Source: Atriophallophorus winterbourni (Eukaryota; Platyhelminthes; Trematoda; Plagiorchiida; Microphallidae). From it: a stretch of 64,000 bases of DNA. Of this stretch, positions 1 through 10,509 are shown in pieces. The stretch's first letter is position 1. Each line of letters begins with the position of its first letter. A program made the translations under genes and the position numbers. Below the pieces are notes generated by a model. The model was not told where the DNA came from. It was given only the letters and a program-made list of their open reading frames with translations, and ran no database searches. Where the stretch lies: assembly GCA_013407085.1 (NCBI GenBank), contig JACCGJ010018216.1, positions 19,256 through 83,255 on the forward strand, written 5' to 3'.

Positions 1-40
1 TAATGCCAGGCGGCAAGCTTATCGACTTCGACTATGCTGT

Positions 41-274
41 TGCACGGATGTGCAAATGTGCAGCATTTCTATGCTGTGCGGCTAACATCGTGCTAAATTG
101 ATTGGTCAGAGGTAGTGAGCTGCATGCTGAAATACGCTGGAGTCTCACTACAATTTCTATTACCCCCCTCTGTTTATGCCCGGGCAACCTGACAGTATCT
201 TAGCCTACGTGCAGTCTATGACTGTGCGGCACTTGGCCTGGATCAGGCTTGTGCTTTCATACCATCATACCATG
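41..274 (+). repeat. SINE-like repeat family A, near full-length copy
   Basis: The copy begins at a TGCACGG motif and ends at GTGCTTTCAT followed by CAT-rich tail sequence. The same order of blocks recurs about 20 times in this window on both strands. It ends exactly where a reverse-transcriptase reading frame resumes (from about 275), so it probably sits inside an RTE-like element. The stem pair GTAGTGAG / CTCACTAC is present in the 5' half. Confidence 0.8.
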
Positions 275-1086
275 TTGATGATATAGTTCTGCTCTTCGAC
301 TCGTACACAGATGCACAGGCGATACTGTACAAGCTAGCCAGTATTGTGCCCGCATTTGGAATGCGTTTTGCACCCTCTAAGTGCAGTTTTCTTCTGTAGG
401 ACATCGACTTATCACCAGCATTTATTTACTTAGAATCAGACGCTTGAAATTGTAGATCGTTTTGCGTATCTCTAGGTTGTATCAATAATCTACATCGCTA
501 GACGAAGAGGTCTCGGCACGCATTTCTAAAGTGACCTTAGCATTTTGCAACCTAGGTCACCTCTGGCGCCAGAAAGGACTGTCTTTGTTACTCAAGGGTA
601 GAGTCTATAAAGCGACAGTTCGGGGTGTGTTACTCTATGGGTGCGAAACCTGGACCTTACGTAAAGAACACATCCAGCGTCTTCAGGTATATGACAACCG
701 ATGTCTCCGAAACATTCATATAAGCACCGATGCTCTCCAAAATAAGTTGTTGGGTTGTAATGTTGATATAGAGAAGCAGATCAACCTGCATAGGTTACGC
801 TGGTTGGGTCACGTTTTACGGATGCCGGACCACCGACTTTCAAAACGGATTCTTTTTTGCGATGCCACATCCTGATTGGCGTAAATCTCGAGGTGGCCAA
901 ACCGTCACATGGCATAGCCAGTCAAAAACCATTACTAGCAACCTTTCCAAAGTAGGCGCAGCGCGTCTTCCGGGCTGGTGTCCCCGCGATCAGATATCGC
1001 AATGGCTAGTTACGCTTCAGGATATGTCCCGAAACCGTGTTCAATGGCGGTCTGGCACTAAGCATCTTCTTGAAGTGTTTCCTTAA
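275..1086 (+). pseudogene. RTE-like non-LTR reverse transcriptase, C-terminal remnant
   Basis: Translation picks up at VDDIVLLFDS, the Y/V-DD catalytic box of a reverse transcriptase. It continues through a CETWTLRKE block to [17 protein letters not shown], both hallmarks of the C-terminus of non-LTR polymerases. The frame is broken by stops between about 390 and 530 and again near 865, where two open stretches (531-875 and 862-1086) overlap in different frames. The 5' end is cut at the preceding SINE-like repeat. Related C-terminal pieces lie at 32490-33195, 46920-47340 and 54640-55440. The assignment to the RTE clade is inference; that it is a non-LTR polymerase is secure. Confidence 0.8.
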
Positions 1087-1395
1087 CCTTGTATGTTGCC
1101 AAGCGGAGTGACGAGACAAGCTTGTTATGATGCATGACAGTGAAAGCCGCAAGAAAGCTGCCATGCTGATGTCGCTCTACTCGTTCACGAAACTTGTTTG
1201 AATGCATTTTCCATTCGAGGTGTAGGCACCTCTTCCCAGTTTGTTTGCGCTTATTCTTCTATAGAAGCCGTAGCAATTTAAGTCCCACCCTTTCCCATCT
1301 TTTAGCATTTTACTTCTTCATGTTTGTATGGCAGTTAAGTATTCGGTACGTGCTGCCGGTGTAATGCTGTCTATGATGATGGTGATATAAAAATC
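1087..1395 (+). repeat. 3' UTR of RTE-like element with stem-loop and GAT-rich tail
   Basis: This follows the polymerase remnant directly. It shares ordered blocks with 32900-33195, 47150-47340 and 55170-55440: a GACAGTGAAAGCCGCAAG block, a GTCGCTCTACTCGTT block, a GTATGGCAGTTAAG block and a terminal GATGATG tract. A perfect 6-bp hairpin, GAGGTG-TAGG-CACCTC, lies at 1217-1232. Confidence 0.7.
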
Positions 1396-1505
1396 TATAA
1401 CTCAACCTCATTGCAAAAGGGAAATCAATAAATTATTCCGCATTCTTCTTCTGGACTATTGTAACATAATACATACCAATAAAAATAAATCAGATGGCAT
1501 AGTTT

Positions 1506-1889
1506 ATGAAAAAATACAACGATCTTTCACAAAATCCATCATCGGTTGCACCAAGCAATCTCATACAACTAAAACTCGATTCCTTATGGTTTCGCAGACT
1601 CAAGCATAATCTCATCTTATTCGTTAGAATACTGTCATCGGATAATATAGAAATAATTTCGAATCTTCATAGACATGATTTCAATTACAACTTGAGAAAA
1701 ATTGAAAAAATTATATTGGATACTGAACTAATGCTCCCAAACATGCTGTCATTCCGCATTGATCGTGAGACTAGGGGTGTTGGTGGCCTATTATATAACA
1801 ATCAATCCACTACGTTTTTAATAATTTTAGCCAATCAAATAACTGACCAATCAAAGCTGACGAAATTGTCACAAAATCATTCAGAATAA
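1506..1889 (+). pseudogene. CR1-like reverse transcriptase C-terminal fragment
   Basis: The 127-codon open stretch contains LKLDSLWFRRLKHNLILF, which resembles the conserved 'L-x-SL-x-RR-x-x-DL' region near the C-terminus of CR1/jockey-type polymerases. The rest is poorly conserved. No upstream palm domain is adjacent, so this is a fragment. Two short near-copies containing CCAAT and GACCAATCA motifs lie at its end (about 1826-1856 and 1891-1921). Confidence 0.4.
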
Positions 1890-1958
1890 GTTTAGCCAAT
1901 GAAATAACCGACCAATCAGATGTCAATGAACGAACGCTAAAGTTTTTATGGTTTGTGT

Positions 1959-1992
1959 ATGTTAGCAAAAACAAATTTATTTGGTGCGATTA
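1959..1992 (+). repeat. 34-bp direct repeat, left copy
   Basis: This block matches 5099-5132 at 32 of 34 positions. The two copies bracket the Ty3/gypsy relics between them. They could be surviving bits of long terminal repeats or of another dispersed repeat. Confidence 0.6.
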
Positions 1993-2353
1993 CTTACAAA
2001 TCAAAAGTAGACAGGCCTGATCGCCAAGAAAGTTAAACTAAAAATTCGGGTTGTCTATAGCAAAGCTCGTTTGAATGGCAGGATTAGTAAATTATATGCA
2101 CGAGTATCTATTTTGTTGTACGGTCTAATAACGCAATATGCTATACTTAATCTATCTGTGAAATATCATGTTATATAAGTTTAAAAAGGAGAATACAGAG
2201 CTAACAGCCGTTGATAAGTAAGTATCGAGTGCATTGAAATAATAGTTAAATCGTGTTAGACAAATCACAACTACGCATATGTGATTCCTGTGAAACGATC
2301 GTTTTTTATAATGTTGACTTTCATTGAGAGTTAACTGCTTACACATATAGATC

Positions 2354-2686
2354 CTATTTATGATTAACTATTATCAATTTGACGCAAGAAATTGTCCATA
2401 AACAAAAAAGTTCAATAAATGTAGTTGTGGACCAATATGGAATTGCACGTTCTAGCGTACCTATTAATGTTCCGACTAATCCATGACTGGGTGTAGTAAA
2501 CATATGCTTGTAACCAAGCGAATGTAGCCACTGATTAACAGGTGAACCAGAGACGTCGGTCGCGTTATCACTCATGACAGTTGTGAGGCTAAAATGTTCG
2601 TAACTAGAGAATTTTGAATTCCGACTTTGGTTTAGTAATAAGGTATACACCTGGCCATATGTGGCGAGTGTTTTAATAACAATCAA
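2354..2686 (-). pseudogene. Ty3/gypsy integrase fragment (second family)
   Basis: The frame contains VMSDNATDVSG and a GYKHMFTTPSHG block. These are a decayed version of the gypsy integrase region holding the second catalytic Asp (SDN) and the following helix, with LERAI at the place of the catalytic Glu. It differs in sequence from the neighbouring integrase at 2763-3464, so two different gypsy elements are juxtaposed. Confidence 0.55.
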
Positions 2687-2762
2687 TAAAATTGAATCAA
2701 TTAAAATTAATGATACTGCTGTTTAAATGATTGATATGGCGTGTCCATATTAGGTTACCAAC

Positions 2763-3464
2763 TTATACTTTGTTTATAACTTTTCTAACATTCCTGACTA
2801 TTGTTCCTGATAACCAATGCTCCATATTGTATCGTATATTCCGTACATAAACTCTATTCCCAATGTTAAACATTCTTTGTTTTGCACCATGATAGTTGTT
2901 AAACTGATGCTCCATTTTACGACTGTATTTCGGTTGTCGCACAGTTACTGGTTTCAAGGCATCAAATGTCTGCCTTAGCTTCCTTCCCAAAAATAGTTTT
3001 GCTGATGGTCTGTTATCGTCTGTGGAATGTATCGCTGTTGACTTGCAAGATAATAAGAATATGTCCAAGAAGTCGTGATACGTTCCATCTAACTTTGCTT
3101 TGACTCTAGCTCGCTTTAATGTGTTCACAAACCTTTCAACCTGTCCGTTTGACTGGGGGTGGTTGACATGTTTTATTCTGCACGATCTGCCAAACTGTTT
3201 AAAAACAGAAGATGTAAATTGTGAGACGTTGTCAGACACAATCGCGGATAGCACCGATTGAGTTGAAGCAACTTTCATTGGAAACACTTCGGGCCACTTT
3301 GATTCTGCATCAACAATGACGAAGTAATATATACCTTCAATCGGACCTGCCAAATCAATGTGGATTCGTAACCACGGGCCTTCTGATATTGGCCAAGTGC
3401 TGAACTCACATAAAGGGTTATCGACGCTAGATTGATCGCAAATATGCAGAATTGGAATTCTCAT
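2763..3464 (-). pseudogene. Ty3/gypsy integrase core
   Basis: The 233-residue frame carries the retroviral-type integrase catalytic triad in order: WLRIHIDLAGP (first Asp), VSDNVSQFTS (second Asp, with Val where Gly is usual) and NGQVERFVNTLKR (Glu). The family inserts new DNA copies into the genome. The zinc-binding N-terminus is not in frame. A gag fragment of the same strand lies immediately upstream (3638-3973), but protease, reverse transcriptase and RNase H are missing, so the element is internally deleted and inactive. Confidence 0.85.
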
Positions 3465-3637
3465 AAATCAAGTTTATTAATCCGGTCAAATCCAAGAACA
3501 TTCAAAAAATCGAGTTCGGTAATGTAACAATAACCATTTGAATGCACGCCACTAAATGAAATGTTACATTGCAGCATTCCACAGTGTAGACATGCACTTC
3601 CGGGTTTGTTCTGTTGTAATATGTTGCATTTAAATTG

Positions 3638-3973
3638 TTAGATAATTCTCTTATCTGATTGAATCGCATTTATATTTGAGACTGTAAGGTCTTTTAGTTT
3701 AAAACGTTCGCACTGCTGATTTACTCTGCCAGTGTATGGTATGATATCTTCATCAACTTCCATTGTGATTTGCATACAATTGTATCTGATATTGAACAAA
3801 GATGAGCGTTCGCCGAAAATTCTGCTGAGGCATTCAACGGTTTGTATCAAACTGAAATAGTTCCGACATTTTAGAATAATAAAATTGCAATATTTTTCAC
3901 GTTCTACTGGCCACAACTTCCTTAACAACATTCGCACACGAGTCTCCTCATCTAGCTTAGCACCTCGCCACAT
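3638..3973 (-). pseudogene. Ty3/gypsy Gag fragment
   Basis: The sequence contains LRKLWPVEREKY, then RIFGERSSLFNIRYNC and VNQQCERFKLKDLT. This is the pattern of the capsid-like gag domain of schistosome-type gypsy elements. Between its end and the integrase (about 3465-3637) a degenerate cysteine/histidine-rich stretch is readable in the same direction, probably the remains of the zinc knuckle and start of protease. No start or LTR could be assigned. Confidence 0.7.
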
Positions 3974-5098
3974 TCAAGAACTGTGCATAAGCGTCATGCA
4001 GATCAAATCATCTACCAAGATTCAGGTGAGTTGCGTTCTATTACACTACATTCTTCCGAGAATACTTAATCAAGTAAACCTGTCACATGATCCGAAAGAC
4101 TGATGAACAAACCTATTCAAGATTACAAAAATCCAAGGGCGATTGGGAACTGCGGTGGATGTGATGATTCAATTCAATTTAATGGTCTAAAAAGCACATA
4201 GCTTTACAAAAACCACAGAATAATGTGAGTTACAAATAACATAGGTAGTAAAACGGGGTTTGTTTGCCTACTGATTAGTTCAGGAATCACGTAAAAACAT
4301 AGAGCAGAAATTGTTTTCAACCGGTTTGATAGGGTAAATATGTATAGTTTACTTCGATGCATTGGTTCAAAGCTTTATGATGCAGAATATATTGATTCAA
4401 TGTTTGGATTGGTCGAGATGAAGTTGTCCAAGTTCGATTTGAATATATCCAAGCTGGGTGAATGTGCAACGTTATTGGGTAGGGAGTTTCAAGTAAAACA
4501 TACACATACAGAATAAAAATACCTTCGACAGTTCAGCCTCGAGTCAAGAATAAGTACTGTATAGTTATGACTCCGGCTTGTTCGTGGTGGTAGTCGTGTG
4601 AATAGTTGATTCAGGGGATGGTTGTGTGTATGCCGTATATTGAACATAAGAATCAAGTCGCCTCTAAGACGGCAGCAGCGAGAGTCAAAGAGATTGAGGC
4701 TTGTAATCCGATCTTCGTATTGTTTATGTTTTAAACCACCTACGAGCTAGGTGGTCCGATGATATATTCTCTGCAAGAGGCCGATGTATGAATAACAATC
4801 AATAATAGTAATGCTGTTATTAGAATGCTCGTTGTTAAAGTTAAAGTAATTGAGACAGAACTGAATATTTTCAGAGTTAATTAGGACAAATACTTAAGAG
4901 ACAACCCAAATTTTGAAACGATTTACACCACATGAGTTTTCCTGTTCTTCTTTTTATTGCATATACCTCATAACTACATCCTATGATTATTGTTGAGCTA
5001 AATGCTTTTTTAGACCATTACAACTTTTAATCACTTTGAGTCCAGGCCAGTGTGTTTGCCTCGGAACATTCCCATGTTCAACGTTGTCTGGGTTGAAA
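3974..5098. other. Intergenic, no gene recognised
   Basis: Only short unconvincing open frames are present (for example 4317-4505). I see no repeat of the families described elsewhere and no protein similarity. Confidence 0.5.
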
Positions 5099-5132
5099 AT
5101 GTTGGCACAAACAAATTTATTTGGTGCGATTA
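5099..5132 (+). repeat. 34-bp direct repeat, right copy
   Basis: Partner of 1959-1992, 32 of 34 identical. The flanking bases on either side of the two copies are unrelated. Confidence 0.6.
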
Positions 5133-6434
5133 TTTCGACGGTTAGCAACAAGCTTAGCCTCTCCGTTGGTAGTATAACGTAGTCTGTACTTTCATTTGAG
5201 TTCTTCTCTAAATCAAACGTAGGAGCAACAACAAATCAACGCATATGAATCTTGTAGGAAAAGTAAACTATTTTCATGAAAGTGGATAACGTTGTACGAC
5301 CACTGAGACGCATATAGCGTATTAACGGAATGTGTTATATTATAACTGTAGATAAATCATTTTGTATACTAGTGTATTTGGAAAGAATTCAACGATAATC
5401 TTGCAGGAAGAATGAAAGAATCTTATCGTGAAATTAAATCCGGATAAATGTTGATTGTACTGGATACACTGTAAAGCTTGTTTCCGTCTGTTTGGTGTCA
5501 GCAGGTGGAGACGGTAAGATGAGATGACATTCAGCGAGCCTTATTTCAGTTGATAAGTGGTACGCTAAACCATCGTTTGGCTTGTATAGCTGTCTATTAA
5601 ACAAAGAAGTGGTTCCTATGTACACAACTTGCTACACCGTTGATGATTTGTTGTACACTCAAACTTGTACGATCCTTCAAGGTCATATCGGAATTGAGTG
5701 ACTTCCTCGCTAATTCTGAAACGCTAGTATTGCCCACGTTTGGGAACAAGGAGCTTACGTCAAAGCTGACCATCATCTCATCCTCCTAGATTGTTAAGGT
5801 ACTTAATCGACCAACAAAATCTAAAAGATAAAACTCGGATGTTTATATTGGGCAAACGTCTAGCATTGCTCTCTTTCTCACAAAGCATGGTAACCGAATT
5901 TCAAATATGTACCCATCTTTAAAGCTTATTTATCCTGTCACATAACAAAATCCTATTGAATAACAGTTATAAAAAGACTGTTTGATAAAAGGAAACATAT
6001 ATTTAGAGATTTATTTAACAAAATTTGTCAGTTTTCTCAGTTTTGTTTTACTTTCAAATTGATATTCCGATGTAGCCAGTGACCCAAAATGTGAATACCT
6101 GTAAAACAGATCGGGTTATCTTTCGTGAGTGTTACGAAATAACACTAAAGAAAATACTCACGTTATCACTGAGTGGTTTCACTGTTGCATGGATAGTTGC
6201 GATTGATAATTTTCACCGTTATCGGTTCTCCTCTCGATTGGTTCGTTGGGATTGCAATGGCGTATGGCGGAAAGAATAAGATAAAAAGTTTAATTAAGTG
6301 GCTACCAGTTTCAGAGTCCCCGCGTTCAAGCGAGCGTGTTGGTGATGTTAACTGGTGAACACTATAGCCCGACACACTATGACCCAACCTTTTCACTCCG
6401 AATGAAATGCATTAACTTAAGGCCACAATTTCTT
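5133..6434. other. AT-rich sequence without recognisable gene
   Basis: No open frame here resembles a known family. The stretch 6166-6434 lies immediately outside the left end of the MULE palindrome. It should be the continuation of the BEL/Pao element if the palindrome were a simple insertion, but I cannot recognise BEL/Pao sequence in it. Confidence 0.4.
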
Positions 6435-6787
6435 ATAAAAACGTTGTATCAACTTCAAACAAAAATATAAACACTCTTCATGTGTTTTGACTGCGTGATC
6501 AATGCTAAGTTGATTAGGTTTGCGGGTTTGCATCAGCGGTTTGAATAGATTGGATCACATTTTCGTGGTTATAATGCCAGCCCATTGACTGGTACAAAAC
6601 CAAACACGTCATCATGATAACGAAAAAATATTTCGAACTTACACGTGGATAGTGATCACGAATCACATTTTCGAACGATTCCAGAAACGCAGACAACAAG
6701 TTCGGATCCCATCGCTAATTACTGGACACTAAAACTCATGATAAATAGATTAGATCATAGTTAACTGTGTAAAATTATATTAAAAAT

Positions 6788-8505
6788 TCATTCAAATTTT
6801 TGCATGCAATCGAAGCACCACTTATCAGTCACAAATGGGGGGGTAATTAAACAGTGGAGATGATACCATTGGTTACAATAAGGGCATTGCTCCCATTCTA
6901 TTGTTCTTCCAGCAAATTCCGGTGGTTCATCAGAACCACACTGACCACATACTTGATCGTGGCCTAAGAACTCATCCAGATCTACTGGAGGTAGTCGAGA
7001 GGTGGATGGGATTGGGTTGTGAGAAGAAGCTGCCCGTCCACGATCGTTGATCCGGCCATCGTGAACGCCTAATACCCGAACAACGTTGCCTTCCACAGCG
7101 GGAATCGTTGCTTCTTCGTCGTAACTGGCTACCGGAGACGATATCTGACGGTTTACGTCGCTGGGCTCTATATTCAATAATGTTTCCACTGGAAGAGTGT
7201 CATAACGTAGGGACGCGAGTGGCATATTGTCAAGGTCTAATGTTAAATTGAACGGAGGCATTGGACAAGGACCAGTCGTATTTAAGAAGTTATTGAAACA
7301 ACGCAGGAACAGATTGAAGTATGGTGGCTCTAATTTGCGGCGCAAACGATTTATTAAATCTTCTGCGTAAGATTGACCCGATGAGAACACGCGATTAGTT
7401 CGCCTAAGAACGTCCGCAGAAGAAAATTCTACTGGCATTACGTCATTAGTACTCCTTAACCAGCGCTTGGAAAGCGGGAGTGACGACACATCAAAGTTTT
7501 TCAATATTGCCGCAGCAAGCACGTGCCTACATGGCAAACATTGATCAACGAAAAAGGTACATGTGCACTTCCAATTTAAGCAGCACACCTCCCAAACCCG
7601 CGAGTCCCTAACAAGAACCATAATTTCCGTTGAGCCTACTATAGTAACTGTTGAAGCAGTTACGTTTGCGGATATGAGGTCTACGGCGTATGGCATAAGA
7701 AGATCGCACAGGGAATCTAATTCCGAGTGGTTGGGGACGCGAACCCGCCTCATGCTATTCGAATAAATTTCGCGTTGTCGGTGCCAGATAAGATACCCAA
7801 CACCGATTTGGGATATCCGAATGGCCTCCCATATAGCGATCCTACCACTAAGGCGATTCATTTTTAAACATTTGTGCATCGCCTCTACCATGTTCGTGTC
7901 CCCAATACCGTAAGTAGATACCTTAGGACGGCGAGCATTTGCCCACTTACGGGAGCTGCCACAGTATTGCCCTTTGAAGTATGAAAAGAACACGGGATCC
8001 GCTCTTTGCACATTGATTAACGCAAAGGCGTATCGCCATAAACTCCTGGTACTAATTGCTACGTACACCCATTTAAGAGCTTCCCTCTGGGGGTTACGAC
8101 GAGTGACATTCCGAATAATGTGCACTCGGCAAAGCAAATGTGAAGCGTTGGGAAAAACGTCTTCAACTGCATTCGCTATCGCAGGGGCTCCATCGGACAT
8201 AATAATACGAACGGCGTCCCTATCACCGACGAATTCAACAAAGGTAAGTAGGAACGTCCGGATATCCTCTGCTGTCTCCCGCCACAGAAAACCTATTGCT
8301 ACAGGAAGACTCTTCCGGCAGCCATCCACGATCATCAATTGATAAAGAAAATATTTCTCACGATTGGTACGGAAGGTACCATCGATGAGAATAAAATCGG
8401 AAAAACGATTAAACAAACTTAGCATCTCTTTTGTACAGAACACGAAATGCGTCATCCTGTCTGTTTCGTCCAGCAGTACCCCTGCCTTTCCATCGACGTT
8501 CAGCT
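6788..8505 (-). pseudogene. MULE transposase, left (minus) copy, 5'-truncated
   Basis: This is a Mutator-like DDE transposase, which would excise and reinsert its own element. Visible motifs in order: FILIDGTFRT (first Asp), IIMSDGAPAIANAV (second Asp), a CRVHIIRNV zinc/histidine block, NMVEAMHKCLK (likely catalytic Glu), a SWIM-type zinc finger CTCTFFVDQCLPCRH, and a C-terminal PHD-type finger CGQCGSDEPP...CPYCNQWYHLHC...CFDCM. The open frame runs on to 8617, but everything upstream of about residue 45 is an antisense reading of the opposite arm, not transposase. The true N-terminal DNA-binding region is missing. The frame stays open through the PHD finger to the stop at 6788. Confidence 0.85.
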
Positions 8506-10192
8506 TGCTGGACGAAACAGACAGGATGACGCATTTTGTGTTCTGTACAAAGGAGATGCTAAGTTTGTTTAATCGTTTTTCCGATTTTATTCTCATCGAT
8601 GGTACCTTCCGTACCAATCGTGAGAAATATTTCCTTTATCAATTGATGATCGTGGATGGCTGCCGGAAGAGTCTTCCTGTAGCAATAGGTTTTCTGTGGC
8701 GGGAGACAGCAGAGGATATCCGGACGTTCCTACTTACCTTTGTTGAATTCGTCGGTGATAGGGACGCCGTTCGTATTATTATGTCCGATGGAGCCCCTGC
8801 GATAGCGAATGCAGTTGAAGACGTTTTTCCCAACGCTTCACATTTGCTTTGCCGAGTGCACATTATTCGGAATGTCACTCGTCGTAACCCCCAGAGGGAA
8901 GCTCTTAAATGGGTGTACGTAGCAATTAGTACCAGGAGTTTATGGCGATACGCCTTTGCGTTAATCAATGTGCAAAGAGCGGATCCCGTGTTCTTTTCAT
9001 ACTTCAAAGGGCAATACTGTGGCAGCTCCCGTAAGTGGGCAAATGCTCGCCGTCCTAAGGTATCTACTTACGGTATTGGGGACACGAACATGGTAGAGGC
9101 GATGCACAAATGTTTAAAAATGAATCGCCTTAGTGGTAGGATCGCTATATGGGAGGCCATTCGGATATCCCAAATCGGTGTTGGGTATCTTATCTGGCAC
9201 CGACAACGCGAAATTTATTCGAATAGCATGAGGCGGGTTCGCGTCCCCAACCACTCGGAATTAGATTCCCTGTGCGATCTTCTTATGCCATACGCCGTAG
9301 ACCTCATATCCGCAAACGTAACTGCTTCAACAGTTACTATAGTAGGCTCAACGGAAATTATGGTTCTTGTTAGGGACTCGCGGGTTTGGGAGGTGTGCTG
9401 CTTAAACTGGAAGTGCACATGTACCTTTTTCGTTGATCAATGTTTGCCATGTAGGCACGTGCTTGCTGCGGCAATATTGAAAAACTTTGATGTGTCGTCA
9501 CTCCCGCTTTCCAAGCGCTGGTTAAGGAGTACTAATGACGTAATGCCAGTAGAATTTTCTTCTGCGGACGTTCTTAGGCGAACTAATCGCGTGTTCTCAT
9601 CGGGTCAATCTTACGCAGAAGATTTAATAAATCGTTTGCGCCGCAAATTAGAGCCACCATACGTCAATCTGTTCCTGCGTTGTTTCAATAACTTCTTAAA
9701 TACGACTGGTCCTTGTCCAATGCCTCCGTACAATTTAACATTAGACCTTGACAATATGCCACTCGAGTCCCTACGTTATGACACTCTTCCAGTGGAAACA
9801 TTATTGAATATAGAGCCCAGCGACGTCAACCGTCAGATATCGTCTCCGGTAGCCAGTTACGACGAAGAAGCAACGATTCCCGCTGTGGAAGGCAACGTTG
9901 TTCGGGTATTAGGCGTTCACGATGGCCGGATCAACGATCTGGACGGGCAGCTTCTTCTCACAACCCAATCCCATCCACCTCTCGACTACCTCCAGTAGAT
10001 CTGGATGAGTTCTTAGGCCACGATCAAGTATGTGGTCAGTGTGGTTCTGATGAACCACCGGAATTTGCTGGAAAAACAATAGAATGGGAGCAATGCCCTT
10101 ATTGTAACCAATGGTATCATCTCCACTGTTTAATTACCCCCCCATTTGTGACTGATAAGTGGTGCTTCGATTGCATGCAAAAATTTGAATGA
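8476..10192 (+). pseudogene. MULE transposase, right (plus) copy, 5'-truncated and frameshifted
   Basis: It is the mirror copy of the left transposase with the same DDE, CRVHI and SWIM motifs. The open frame starts at 8364, but its first part is antisense of the left arm. A single G missing at about 9938-9941 (gatcTgg against gatcGTgg in the other arm) shifts the frame, so the protein stops at 9998 with a novel tail. The PHD-type finger remains readable in another frame to a stop near 10192. Other differences from the left copy include Phe to Tyr and Ala to Glu substitutions. Non-functional as it stands. Confidence 0.85.
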
Positions 10193-10509
10193 ATTTTTAA
10201 TATAATTTTACACAGTTAACAATGATCTAATCTATTTATGATGAGTTTTAGTGTCCAGTAATTAGCGATGGGATTAGAACTCGTTGTCTGCGTTTCTGGA
10301 ATCGTTCGAAAATGTGATTCGTGATCACTATCCACGTGTAAGTTCGAAATATTTTTTCGTTATCATGATGACGTGTTTGGTTTTGTACCAGTCAATGGGC
10401 TGGCATTATAACCACGAAAATGTGATCCAATCTATTCAAACCGCTGATGCAAACCCGCAAACCCAATCAACTTAGCATTGATCACGCAGTCAAAACACAT
10501 GAAGAGTGT

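Noticed and set aside
7974..8342. 122-codon frame, repeated exactly at 8639-9007 on the other strand
   Set aside because: Both are antisense shadows of the MULE arms; their identity simply reflects the palindrome.
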